Assembly (NCBI GenBank): GCA_024345305.1
Contig: BRON01000003.1
Coordinates: forward strand, 2,170,001 to 2,234,000
Reading direction: 5' to 3'
Source of the DNA: Mrakia gelida
Taxonomy: Eukaryota > Basidiomycota > Tremellomycetes > Cystofilobasidiales > Mrakiaceae
Length of the DNA: 64,000 nucleotides
Shown: positions 33,482-45,054 of the stretch, one piece after another
Layout: the number at the start of each line of letters is the position of its first letter
Numbering within the stretch: position 1 is the first letter of the stretch
Program-made: the position numbers and the translations under genes
The notes under the pieces: generated by a model
Told to the model about the DNA's origin: nothing
The model's database searches: none
The model's input: the letters and a program-made list of their open reading frames with translations, nothing else

Positions 33482-33921
33482 CTGGAGAACAAAGTGAGTC
33501 TCAAGTCAGAAAGAATGTAGAGCCTCGAATGATTGCGACTCGAAGATATCCCACTTTGGAGAGGGCTGGCAGCAACGAAGAAGGAAATGAGAGAGTGAGA
33601 GGGGCGAAGGCGAGGTGGGGTCAGCTTCCACTGTCCCTCTGCTCCTCCTCGTCTTCATCTCGTCTCGATTTCGTCACTCACTAGAGGGCATAACTCTTGG
33701 TTGTGTGTGTTGACGTATGCGAAGAGACGAAATAAGCAAGATCTGGATGCTGGAGGGTGGCGGAAAGAAGAGGACGCTCCCTCGAAACGAGCTCATCCTC
33801 TCGTTCTCCTCCGATGGTCCTCCTTCTCGTCCTCAACCGCGAGCTGCTCTTGAACTCGAAGGTTCGAAGTGGATGTAGAGAGTCTTTATCATCGACTGGA
33901 GCTTCCTATCCAACTGCCAAA
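33482..33921. other. 5' region shared by F-box-like paralog B and the SNM1 gene, 440 bases
   Basis: The genes are divergent. At least one upstream exon of the minus-strand gene lies here (ending near 33680 before GTGAGTGACG). A second acceptor CTGCCAG lies near 33570. I could not place an ATG for the minus gene. Confidence 0.45.
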
Positions 33922-36900
33922 ATGTCCGGTCTCTACTCAGGACACCTCCCAGAGTAGTAAGTTCGAGCTCAACTCATCCGCTCCTCCTCCCTTCTCCTCT
34001 CCTCCCTTCCGAGCTGCCGTTCCTCGCCCACGTTGCTTGCAGCTGACTCGTACCTTCTGCATTCATATTTTTGGCCGCTTGGCCTTCCTTCAGCCCTCTC
34101 ATCCGAGTTGATCACTTCTCCGGTCAACGAGACCAGATCCCTCTTCCTGCAGCCTTCCTCAAACCGAATGGACCTGTCTTCTTCCCTACAGCGAGTCTCT
34201 ACTTGCTCAGTCACTGCCATACAGTGCGTTCCCCGACTTAAGGGACTCTATTTTGCGTTGAAACGCATGTCATCTCTGCGAGGGACGCATGGGAGGAGAA
34301 CGAGCGAAGAAGGAGTCTGACGAAGCTCACCACCCTCTCCTTCCTTCCCTCCCTCCTTGCCTTCCCTCCGATTCTGACGCTCCTTCACTTCCCTTCGCCT
34401 TCGTCTGCTCAAGGACCACACCCAAGGCCTCGAGGGTGTTCGAGGAGGTATCAACATCATCTGCACTCAGGAGGTTCGTCTTTCCCCTCCTCGAGCTCCT
34501 CGAGCTGCAAAGAGTCGAAGCTCACCCCAGGCTCACCACCTCTCTCCCTCCCCATCTCTCTCCTGTCGTCGGCGCTCGACGCTTCACAGACCAAGGACAT
34601 CATTCTCAACCTCGAAACGGCTGCAAACAGAAAGAGGAAGGATCGAAAGGAGATCCCTCGAGCTGAGAAGATGTACGGGCAGCTGAAGAAGGGAAACGTG
34701 GACGTGCTGGTGCGTCTCTCTTCTCTTCTCTTCGCGTTGTTCTTCCCTCGCATCCTTCTCGAGCTGTTTCTCAAACTGACCAAAGTATCACGCCGGCACC
34801 GCTTCTCGTCCTCCCATCAACAGCGAGCCCATCCCTACAACGTACCCTTCACCGTCACTCTCGCCTCCTCTCCTCTCCAACTCGTCACCATCACCCTCCT
34901 CCCAGCAAATCACTGTCCCGGCTCAGCCATGTTCCTCATCGAAGGCGAGAACGGAACCGTCCTTCACACCGGAGACATCAGATGCGAGGGAAGCTGGATG
35001 AAGCAGATGCTGGGACCTGGAGGAGGGCTGGAGAGGTTTGGAGGGTGGTGGGAGGAGGAGGGAAACGAAGGGAAGCCGGACGTTTACGATAGGAAGGGGA
35101 AGGGGAAGCAGACGTTCAAGAAGGAGAGGGTTCAGGCTGTGTATGTGGATAGTAGTGCTATGTGAGTCTGTCGAGCGGGTCGGAGGGGGCAGGGATCGAA
35201 GAGAGTGGACGGAGGGAGTCGCGTCGTACGAAACTGACAACGCTTCTTCTCTCGTTCGCAGGCTCGGAACGGGAGACATGATGCTCAAGGACGACGCCGC
35301 TCGAGGAATGCTGGATGTTATCTCTCTTTACCCAGACGATACGAGGTTCTTCATCAACGCTTGGACTTGGGGGTGAGTCTCGCGCGATTCTCCATCTCGA
35401 CGATCTTGCGAGACGTGATGAACTGACTTTCCTTCTTCTCCTGTCAACGCAGCTACGAAGAACTTCTTCTCGGCATCTCCTCTGCTTTTCCCGACGATAT
35501 GGTGCGTGTCGAAGATGTCCCACCACCACCGCTCCTTCTTGAACGCGACGAACGTGACTCTCGTTTCTCTTCTCCTCTTCGCAGATCCACCTCGACCGCT
35601 ACAAGCGAAGCATCTACAAGCTTCTCCCCACCGTCGAGAAGGTCCAACACGTCCCTCAAGGTCCAGATGCTCGCTTCCACGCCTGCGATCTCGAGAACCG
35701 ATGCGAGCAAGTCGGCTGGACGAAGGACGCGTCGGACTCGAGTTGGAAGACCAAGTCGGGAGGTCTCGTCGTCAACATCAACCCTGCGGAGCTTCGAATC
35801 GCTCACTGGGACGTCTATCGAGACGATCTCGAGAAGAAACTCGCTGCTGCGAAGGAAGGGAAGGGGCCTTGGCCGACGAGCATCGTACGTTCACCCTTTC
35901 TTCCTCGACCTCCGACGCGTCACTCGAACGAACAGCCAACAGTGTTCTTCCCTCGCTTTCTCTCAGGTCATTCCTCTCGCCCGACACTCTCCTCTCCCTG
36001 AACTTCGTCACCTCCTCTACTCCCTCCGACCTCTCACCGTATATCCTAACACCCTCATCTCCAAAAACTCCTACCCAATCGAATACCTCTCCCTCCCCTT
36101 CATCTTCCCCTCCCTCCCACCCTCCACTCTCTCCCGTCTCGCCTCCGACATCTCCTCCTGGTGCCGAACCAACTTCCCCGACGGAGGAGAAGTCGCAGCC
36201 TGGCAAGGAGTCAAGGACTGGATGGTCAAAGGAGCCGCGAAGTCGACTCCGCTGGGAGACGCGAAGGAGGAGTTCTTCGTCGGTGGGATTGAAGCGTTGA
36301 AGGGTGTGGAGAGAGGAGTGGTGGATGCCGTGGGGAGAGCGAAGATGATCGGGGAGGGAACGGCGGCGAAGGGGCTGAGGGAGGTTGGGTGGGACGAGCT
36401 GGGTGAGGTGGAGGGTTGGATTGGGACGATGGGTGGGAAGGGGAAGTTGGAGAGGGTGGTGGGGATGGTGCTGAGGGTGTGTAATGCTGGGAATGGGGAT
36501 GAGGAGCTGGAGAGGAAGGTGGTCGAAGAGGAGGAAGAGCTGGTGAGTGCGATTTCGTTGTCTCAGCCGCGTCGTTGTTCGAATCGTTAAGCTGACGAGG
36601 GTTCGTTTTCGTGCCTTAGTCTTGGCTTCATCGACCCACCTCCGAGCACTCGGTGCCTGTCGGGGATCAGATCCAAGTGAGTTTGACCTCTTCTGCTCTC
36701 TTCGTCGAGATTCCCGAGCCTCGCGCTGACCAGCCTCGTTTGACCTCTAGCAGTCTTCTTCCTCTCGACCACTCTCACAACCCACTCCTGCGGCCGTCGA
36801 TGCCGCCGACGAGGAGGAAGACGACGACGAGGATCTTACCGCTGCGAAGCTACTCAGTCTACAGCAACCTTTGACCCTCGCCAGCGGAACTCCGTCGCAT

Positions 36901-37654
36901 GCCGTAGCCCAAACTCCTTCTCGAGACGCGTCGACTCCTCGGTCGGTCTCTTCATCGAACACCAGCGTCAGCTCCTCGTCGAAGAAAAGGCTTGCTCGAC
37001 TAGCAAGGGAGCTCACTCCCGATAAGGAGACGGCAACGGACGAGGATCAAGAGATGATGGGTTGGGTCCAGGAAGGGAACAGCACTTTCAGTTTCGAGGT
37101 GAGCTCGGTTCAGCCCTCTTTTCTTCCTTTGCACTACTTCTCGAGACTGCTCTGACTAATCTCCGACATGTCTACAGACTGCCGAAGATCTCGAAGACTC
37201 GATGGTCGACGTCGCGCCTTCTCCCTTCGTCGGTGAGTCTGTTCGTTTCGAGCTTCGACGCGTCTCTTGCGTTTTTCTCGAACTGACAATTCTCCCCTCT
37301 CTCTCTCCAACAGTACCTACCTTCAAGGTCTCATCCTCTTCGACTCCAGCACGAGCTCCTCTCACTTCCCAACCTCCTCCCAACTCTCTTACCACACCCC
37401 TCGCCTCCTCGAATCAAACCTCGACCTCGACTCCCTCCACCTCCTCGGCGAAACGAAAGCCCAAGCTTCAGAGGAAGCCCGAACCCACCAAGGAAGAAGC
37501 GAGAAGGAGGAGGCTGGATTTCGAGAACGGTCCGGTGTTCAAGGAGTTGAAGGAGAGGGAGGCGGCGTTGAAAAGGAAGAGGGAGAAGGAGGACGAAGAA
37601 TCGAGATCCGGAGGGACTTTCGATTTGCCTGTGGGTGAGAGTCCAGAGCTTTGA
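33922..37654 (+). CDS. DNA repair nuclease of the SNM1/Artemis (Pso2) metallo-beta-lactamase family
   Basis: The family comprises 5' exonucleases/endonucleases acting in interstrand crosslink repair or end processing. Start at 33922 gives [12 protein letters not shown], spliced in phase 2 to [20 protein letters not shown] (exon from about 34100). The metal site is split by an intron: YLLSHCHT then [12 protein letters not shown] (near 34420), giving HxHx[16 protein letters not shown] and [11 protein letters not shown] follow (near 34900-34990), the expected third and fourth ligand motifs. The DRMBL part continues through [34 protein letters not shown] and [20 protein letters not shown]. The last 300 or so residues are a disordered tail with an acidic patch ([15 protein letters not shown] near 36800) and a basic region ([20 protein letters not shown] near 37450). 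TGA ends at 37654. About nine introns are present. Artemis-like versus Pso2-like cannot be decided by eye. Confidence 0.88.
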
Positions 37655-37835
37655 TGGTTCGTGTGATGCCACCTTAGCTAGTAGTGCTTTCTTTTCAATT
37701 ATGATGACTTGAACGATACATTAAGCGGTGGAGAAAGATGGTATCCTCGTCAACGCTGCCTACTCGTCGCGAGCCGACGTTCGAGAAGATGGGCTCGGTT
37801 TAGCCGATTGAACCTTCTCGATCCATCTACAAACC

Positions 37836-39951
37836 CTACACAACCCCAGCTGTCTCCCTAGCCTCCTTAATCGCCGCTCCCAACCTCCTCAAAGCCTCGT
37901 CCGCCGCGTCCTTCTCGATGATCGAAAACGCGAGTCGAAGCTGACTGCAGGTCTTCGCCGACGCGTAGAAGGAAGATCCCGGGACGACGAGGACTCCATG
38001 AGCGAGAGCGGTGGTCAGAGCCAAGGCTCGAGCGTCGGTGAGAGGCGAGATGTCGATACTGGAGAGAAAGGAGTGAGCGAGGAGGTCAGTCAAGTTCGAA
38101 GCGACGCCTCCCAGCGAAAAGAACAAAACGGAGGATGAGATCTACGAACAAGAGGAACATCCCAGCGGTAGGGGAGACCTGTAAAGAATGGATGAAGGGT
38201 AAGCTCCAGCATTCGAGTGAGACGGAAAGAAAGAAAGGAAGAAAGGACGACGAACCCAAGTCGCGATCCCGTCGAGATGCTTGTGAGCCAGCTCCTCGAA
38301 CCAGATCCGGCGCTTCTCGTACAGTACGGCGACCTTCGTGCAGTGCTCCAGGAAAGCCTTCGTTCCCCCTGAAAAGCAAACACAAAGCAAACGATGAGGG
38401 AGGAAGAGAGAGTCGGCGAAACGAAGACGCGTCGTCGAGTCGAAAGCAGGTACGAGGATCGTTTTGGGACGTACAATTGCTCATCAAAGCCCAAACGATC
38501 GCTTGAGACATCGAAGAAGGTTGGAGATTGACGCAGGCCGTGTCTAGAAGCGAGTGGATGGGTTGACATCAGTCGCGAGTCGAGGTCGTTCGTTTCTTCG
38601 AAGCTTCGAAACTGAAAACGAAACTCACAGACGTCCATCGCGTCCAGAACCTTTTTCGGTCCGACGGCGAATCCAAGTCGAAGACCGGACGAGAGGATCT
38701 TGGAGAAGGAGTCGAACCGAACTGGGGGAAGGAAGCAACAATTGAAGAGGTAAGCTCGAACGAAGCGAGACGAGGCGAGGGACGGAAGACGAAAATCGAA
38801 CGAACCGACTTGACCTCCTCCTGAAACGACCTGGGTCTCGAGCTCGAAGTAGGAAGGGACGATGTTGGTGGTGAGGAAGTAGTAGGGGTCGTCTGAAGAT
38901 CCCGGCGGCAAGATACGGAAGTTAGTCGAAAGTCAAAACGAGGGAGGAAAGAAAAGCGAGGCGACGCGAGTTTGAGCTCTCACCTTCAAGAATCAAGATC
39001 CCGTGCTTCGAGCAGATCTTCAGAATCTCCAGCTTCCTTTCCTTAGAAGCGGAGCATCCAGTTGGGTTTGAGCCCACGGGGACAGTGCTGAAGAAGGACG
39101 AGGCCGGAAAGCGAGAGCCGCGGGTCAGGTTCATCGGCGAGACGTGATCTTCCTCTTCCTCTCCTCTACCTCTCCACCCAACGAAGAAGACGGCAGAAGA
39201 TGTGCTCACTAGATGATAGTCGGCTTCTTCTTCGTCTCATCCCAGTTGTCCAGGATCTCCGAGAGATGAGCCGGATCGAGTCCCTCCGAATCGACGTTCA
39301 CCTCGACGACTTTGCAGTCTCCTATCACCGACAGCATCGACAGCGTCCCACTGTAAGTCGGACTCTCGACGAGGACATAGTCGTTTGGAGAGATCAGAAC
39401 GTGGAAAGCCTTCGAAATCAAGTCCTGGCAGCCTGCTCCGACGGTGAGTCTCCACGACTCGTCCGAGGGTCGGTTGTGGACTTCTGCTTGGAACTTGACG
39501 AGTCCGGCGTTGAGGTTGGGCCAGCCGGCTGAGGGTCCACTGTAAGAGAGAGAAAACATACATAGGTCTTTAGTAAGCCACAGTAAGAGGCGATAGAAGA
39601 AGTAAAGGGAGGAGGGAAAGCTCACTAGCTCAGAGCCTGCTCAACATCCTTTCCTTTGATCTCGAGGTCCTGTCCAGGCGTCCCAGGCTCTGAGCCCAAC
39701 GGAGGAGAGAGGTGAAGAGTGAGAGAGGCGAAAGGAAACGTTTCTGGGTTCGGTCGTCCTGCGAGAAGAGATATCACAGAAGGGGTTTCGTGCTTCACGA
39801 GTCCTCGAACTGGAACGAAGGAAGGGAGAGATGGAGGTGAGCTTCGATTGGTCGGAGAGATAAGATCTAGACCTCGAGAGAGCTGCTCGTACTCACTTCC
39901 GTCGAGAAGAGGTCGTTGACCGATGGGGGAGAGGAGAGCGTGGTGATCCAT
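37836..39951 (-). CDS. Class I PLP aminotransferase, Aro8/kynurenine-aminoadipate type
   Basis: Fungal Aro8-type enzymes transaminate aromatic amino acids, 2-aminoadipate or kynurenine in the cytosol. Start at 39951 gives MDHHALLSPIGQRPLLDGSE. Landmarks in order are ETPSVISLLAGRPNPETFPF, SGPSAGWPNLNAGLVKF (near 39540), GAGCQDLISKAFHVLISPND, VLVESPTYSGTLSML, and VPVGSNPTGCSASKERK (near 39080). The LEDDPYYFLTTN PLP aspartate region is split by an intron near 38900. The lysine motif RFDSFSKILSSGLRLGFAVG lies near 38715-38650, with the Schiff-base Lys in FSKIL. The C-terminus VLVVPGSSFYASAKTCSQLR then LAFSIIEKDAADEALRRLG ends at 37836. The tail-to-tail gap to the SNM1 gene is 181 bases. About nine introns are present. 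Substrate is not decidable from sequence. Confidence 0.88.
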
Positions 39952-40317
39952 CGTGCAAGAGAAAAGAGAAGGTGGTCGTGGATGGGGGAAGGAGGGAAAG
40001 GAAGGGAAGGCGAGCTCGAGTCAGAGGAGGGATCTCTCGTTACCCGCTCGTCGCCGAAAGTTGCGACGGCCGGGGTCGCGAACGAGAAAGTTTTGAGCGT
40101 TGGGCGATGATGCTCAGAGAACCTCTGGCTGACAGCGAACTACTCAAAGGAAGAGTTCTATTAAGAAAGACGATTCGAAGGAAGGTGAAAAGCGAGAAGT
40201 TCGACTCGCGAAAGAGTCGAAAGACGCGTCGAACTCATCAATCGTTTCGGAAAACCTATCACTCCTCTCTTATCTTCGACCTTCTTCTCCGAGCGCCACA
40301 GCCCAATTCGCTTTTCA
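39952..40317. other. Intergenic, 366 bases
   Basis: Upstream of the Aro8-type gene and downstream of NYN-like paralog A, both minus strand. One GACGCGTC lies near 40224. No other signal was seen. Confidence 0.5.
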
Positions 40318-42933
40318 TCACCTAGGAACTCTCGGAAGTCCCCTCCTCGTCAACGAGATCCACTGTCCATTCTTCCCATCGTTCCCCATCTCCACCAACC
40401 CAGCCTCCGCCGCTGCCTCCGCGTAGCTCTTCCACCTCCCTCCCCCACTCTTTCGATAGAAGTCCGGATCGTTCCTGAGCAGGTTATCGTTGATCTCGGA
40501 CTGATGGGGTCGTTTGGTGTGAGGGAGGGACCAGGAAATGACCTTGAGGAGGGGAGTGAAGTCGAGAGGCAGTCCGTTGGGATTCGGGAACGAGGATCGA
40601 GAGGAGCGGGAGGAGGAGGGTCGAGAGGTCGAGGGAACAGGTGAAGGAGTGTTGATGTAGGTGGGAGTTCTGGAGTGGGTTTGAGGGAAGTGGTGAGGGG
40701 GGTTGGAGGGAGGTGGGAGGGGAGCGAGGGGAGCTGCTGATTTCGCGACGGAGGCCCAGCTCGTTGCGTTCGTCGTGGCCTTGGAAGATTCGGGGGAGGA
40801 AGGAAGAGGCTGGGAAGTCGAGGTAGAGGGAGAGTAGGATGGTGATGGAGAAGAGGACGATGCTGCTGGAGGCCAGGACGAAGAAGTGGGAGGTGGTTTC
40901 GGCGACGGCGCGTGGAAGTTGGGCGGGGGAGGAACTCCCCATCCCTGTCCCTCCCAGGTCGGTTCGGGAGGCTGAGGAGGGGTCTCGATTCCCCAGTTGG
41001 CCGATACATCTCGAGAGTCGTCTTCGGCGAGGTCCTTGGTGATATCCTCGACGAGCTGCTGCTGCTGTGTGCCCGACTCGAACCCAAAGACGTCGACCTG
41101 TGGAGCTGCAGTTGTCTCCTTCTCCTCTGCTCGATCAGGCGAGTCGATCTCCCACTCTTCGAGAACCTCTTCCGCTTCCTCTTCGACCTCGTCGATGGCG
41201 TCCGCGCCGTAAGGAGGTCTCTCGTCCTCCTCGTCCTCCTTCGATCCGAACGCCGACGACTCGACCCGGAGCGAGCTCTCCTCTTGGTAGACGAACGGCT
41301 CTTCCTCCTCGGCGTAGTCCTCGATAGAAGCAGGCTGTTCTTGTCCAACGTCGCCCTCCGATCCGAGTCCAAACGCGTCGACCGTCGGGGTCTTGCTCCT
41401 CTCCAGATCCTCCTGCGCTTGATCCTCTTGAGCGACGAGCGACGAATCCTCCTCCTGGTCGAGCGATTGGGATGCTTCCTCGGCGATAGATGAGCTGAAG
41501 TAAGTCGGTTTCAGAGCTCCTCCAGTTCCGAATCCAGACGCGTCCTCGACGACTGTTGGCGTCCTGCTCCTCTCGCCCTCCTGCTGCTGCTGCTGCTGTT
41601 CGACGATGGACTTGTCCGCCTCCTTGCCGACTGATCCCGATGCACCGTTGAGCTCCTGCGAGGATACGAGTGAAGTGGGTTGATCCTCGGTAGACGAAGG
41701 AGGAGGAGCGGATCCGACGGTGGTTATGGAAGGGGAGGGTTCGGTTGAAGGGAGCAGGAGGTCGAGCTCATAGACTCCCGAAGCGACGTCTCGAAGGAGT
41801 TGCTTGCTCTCGTCCATGGATCGACAGACAAAGATGACGTTGCAGCCGCTGATGAAGGAAGGAGGCAAAGGAGAAGATCGATCAGAGCGAGGAGAGGAGA
41901 GACGGGGGGAGAAGAGTCGCGTCGTTCGACTCACATCATTCTGAGCTTCGCCGCGAGGTAGACGAACTCCTCGTTGTCGGTGCTGAGAAGAGAAGGGAAC
42001 AGAGGTCAGCCATGGGTTTGAGAGTGAAGAGGAAAGCGAGTGACTCACACGAGGAAGACGGTGATCTGAGAAGTCGAGGACGAGGTCGCGAAGAGCATCG
42101 CGTCGAGGATGACTTGGTCTACGGGTCCAGGAGGCAAAGGGAGTGCAGGTCAGCTTTGGCTTGTCAGAGGAAGGGATGCGGTATACTTACGAGTGACCGA
42201 GCTGATGAAAAAAGCGAGAGCGAAGGAAGGTCAGCCCGAGATGGACGGTCTCTCACGTCGACGAGGGAAACTCACCTCGTTCCCTCTCGTCCTAGACACG
42301 ACCTCAGCTCGACTCCCAGGGTTTCCAGCCTAGCGAGAGATTCGAAGTGAGAGGACGGTAGACTACCTGTAGCAGGTAATGTTCATCATAGTCAGTTCAA
42401 GCTCAGAAGGAAGGGAGTAAGAGAGAAATGAACGAACCCGAAGTCGTCGACGAGTACGCTCTCACGAAGCGAAGATGTCCATACCCAAGAGCGATCTCCC
42501 TCAGCTGCCCAACGAGCTCCACAGGGTCGAGTCTCGAGAGCAGTCCCGATCCATTGAGAGCTGATCCAAAACGCAAACACCTCGTCAGTCAGAAAAGGAA
42601 AGCGCTCGAGCTCAACACCTCCTCGCTCCACTCACCTCCATCATCAACCGTCCAGAACACACCCACAGATCCCAGCCCCCTCTCCTTCCCCTCCTCCTCC
42701 TCAGCCTTCTCCCTCTCCTCCTTCGCCTTCCGATTCTTCTCCTTCTCTCTCTCGATACTCTCGTTCAACCTCTTCCTCTCTCTCTCCCACTCCCTTCGCT
42801 CCATCTCCCACGACTTCCTCTCGAGGTCGAACTCCTTGTCCTTGAACGACCACTGGAGACGATCGAACTCGTGAGGAGCTCGGGGTTCGAGACCGAGAGC
42901 TTCGATAAGATCGGAGAGGTGTTTCCTGAGCAT
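40318..42933 (-). CDS. NYN-like domain protein with C-terminal winged-helix-like module, paralog A
   Basis: NYN domains are PIN-like ribonuclease folds. Start at 42933: MLRKHLSDLIEALGLEPRAP, then a coiled coil (FDRLQWSFKDKEFDLERKSW; EREKEKNRKAKEEREKAEEE). The NYN-like core opens with SVGVFWTVDDGG (near 42640), followed after an intron by LLSRLDPVELVGQLREIALG, GYGHLRF (near 42540). It closes with TVFLV, a TDNEEFVYLAAKLRMMGCNV stretch and IFVCRSMDESKQLLRDVASG (near 42100-41790). A 350-residue acidic/Gln linker carries loosely repeated SRTPTVVEDASGFG, SKTPTVDAFGLG and PQVDVFGFESG units. The C-terminal module is LPLDFTPLLKVISWSLPHTK, DPDFYRKSGGGRWKSYAEAA, AGLVEMGNDGKNGQWISLT, resembling the compact helical module found with fungal NYN proteins. 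The paralog is at 49934-52076. Function in RNA turnover is inferred from fold likeness only. Confidence 0.72.
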
Positions 42934-43426
42934 CGAGGAGGGAGGGGAGAGAGGAAGGTGATGGTGAGCGTTCGAGGGAGGAGAGAGGTCAAGAGAGCCG
43001 GCCGCGTGTCCTTTGCTTCGATTTTGGAGCCGAGGGGTAGTGACCGAGTTTCGATGGACGACGATGTTGATGGGATAGATAGGAGTCTGTAAAACGTCCC
43101 AGACATCCAGAGACGATGCTGGCAGAAAAGAGAGAGGGGGGAGGGAGGGAGGGAGGAAGCTCAAGTCGGCGAAGCTCAACATCGTCGGCCTTCCCTCGTT
43201 CACTGCTCCTTCTGGATCAAACTTGAGTCAGCTCCTTCACCTGCTCGTACTTGTATACACGAGTGGAATATCGACTTGACCCCGCGTAGAAGTCCTTAGA
43301 CGGCGAAATGTGGTTGGTGGCTTCCCTCCTCTCTCGAGCACGTCAACTCTCTCGACCTCCCGAATCTCATTCGTCCCCTCCCCAGCCCTCCCCTCTCGCT
43401 CCCCTCCTTGACCTTCAACCCTCATC
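42934..43426. other. Divergent intergenic region, 493 bases
   Basis: Promoter space for NYN-like paralog A (minus) and the glutaredoxin (plus). The bases before 43427 are pyrimidine-rich and end ACCTTCAACCCTCATCATG. No additional gene was seen. Confidence 0.5.
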
Positions 43427-44767
43427 ATGTCTTCATCAAAGTGAGCTCAGACTCTGTCACTCTGTTTCCTCGACCCTCGCTGACCTCGATACTCGCTTTG
43501 TTACTGCAGTCTCGTTACTGTGACCTCTCCTGAACACTTCAAGGAGTTGCTTTCCAACGACCTCAACCGAGTCTCCGTCCTTAACTTCTGGGCGCCTTGG
43601 GCGGATGTATGCAAACCTATGAACGAGGTAAGTACAAGCTTCGAGGTCTCTATGAGGCCGTCGACTGGTCTGGACTTGGAGCAAGTTGGGCTGGAGGGAG
43701 TAGCAGAGGAAGGGAGCGAAAGGGAAGGAAGGAGAAGAACGAGGTCGTCCGTCCAAGCGCCCCCTCCTTCCCCTCCTCTTCTGCCAGCATGGAAGGATCT
43801 ACGGGACCTTGAGCTTCGTCGCAGAGCTGCTCCCTACTCGTGTCAGTGAACTGACCTCTTCGTCTTCTTTTGAATCGCTCCAGGTGGTTGCTTCTCTGGC
43901 AGCCAAGCACCCTCAGCTCCTCTTCCTTTCCATCGAAGCTGAGGAACAGCCCGACATCGCTGAGTCATTCGATATCGAGGCAGTACCCACTTTCTTGCTC
44001 CTCAGGGTAAGTCCAGACCCTCAATATCCTACTCGCCTGCTTCTCAGGTCTCAAAAGCTGGTCTGGGAGGCTGGATTGGCTCGCCGGAGGAATCGAAGCA
44101 AGGAAGCTCACCAAGCTGACCTCTCCTCCTTCCCTCCCCTCTCCTCCTCCGCCCCCTACTTCGTTTTCAACCTCCCCTTGTCTTCACTTCCGCAGGGCCA
44201 TACCCTCCTCTCCCGTCATTCCGGCTCAGTAGCTCCCGCCCTCACCGCCGCCGTCGAATCCTACTCCACGACCTCCTCCACCTCAACGTCCACCTCCTCC
44301 ACCCCTCTATCCAGCACCTCCCTTTCCCCTCAACCCCCTCAGTCTCTCGAGGAGAAGCTCACAGGACTCATGAACCGAGCACCAGTCATGCTGTTCATGA
44401 AGGGAAACCCTGATGCGCCTCAGTGTGGATTCTCGAGGCAGACGGTCGCGTTGCTGAGAGGAGAAGGAGTTCAGTTTGGGTGGTTCGATATTTTCAGTGA
44501 TCAGAGTGTGAGGGAGGGGTTGAAGAAGCATAATGATTGGCCCAGTACGTCGTTATCCCTCTCTTATCTCTCTGGCTAGGGGTGGGTTGGAGGAGAGGGA
44601 GGACGAGAAGAGCTCGCGTGCTGACCGATCTTCCGTCCTTCCTCTCTCTTTCGCCTCGTTCAGCCTTCCCTCAGATCATCGTCAAGGGAGAATTGATTGG
44701 AGGACTGGATATCCTCAAGGAGTTGATCGCTTCGGGAGAGTTTGCGGAGCTTCTGCAGGGGATTTAG
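43427..44767 (+). CDS. Monothiol CGFS glutaredoxin with N-terminal thioredoxin-like domain (Grx3/Grx4 type)
   Basis: Grx3/4-type proteins bind a glutathione-ligated [2Fe-2S] cluster and control cytosolic iron delivery and iron-regulated transcription. Exon 1 is only 14 bases (43427-43440, MSSSN split). Exon 2 begins [20 protein letters not shown]. The thioredoxin-like domain has [17 protein letters not shown] (near 43580-43627), where the usual CGPC is replaced by WADVC, then [20 protein letters not shown] and [12 protein letters not shown] (cis-Pro). A Ser/Thr linker follows (near 44240-44330). The glutaredoxin domain holds [20 protein letters not shown] (near 44375-44440), then [20 protein letters not shown] and, after an intron, [20 protein letters not shown], ending LLQGI at 44767. 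All expected glutathione and cluster residues are present. One Grx domain is seen, as in yeast. Confidence 0.93.
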
Positions 44768-45054
44768 ACGACGAGATGAGGGACGTTGAGGGTTGAGCTT
44801 TCACGATACGATCTTACTTGACTTTGGACCCCTTTTTTCAGCTCGTCTATACAACGAGCTCAAATTTCGAAGGGCAAGCTGGTAGATCAGCATACCGAAA
44901 GTAAAAACGAAAATGACGAATCGAAACCTCAGAGCAGTCGCAAGTGAACGAGCGAGCTCAGCAATCAGCGTCCCCCTTCCTCCCTCCACCTCACTTCCCT
45001 TCCTTCTCCCACACCCTTCCCCCCTCAACCCTTCTCTTCTCCTTTCCCCATCGG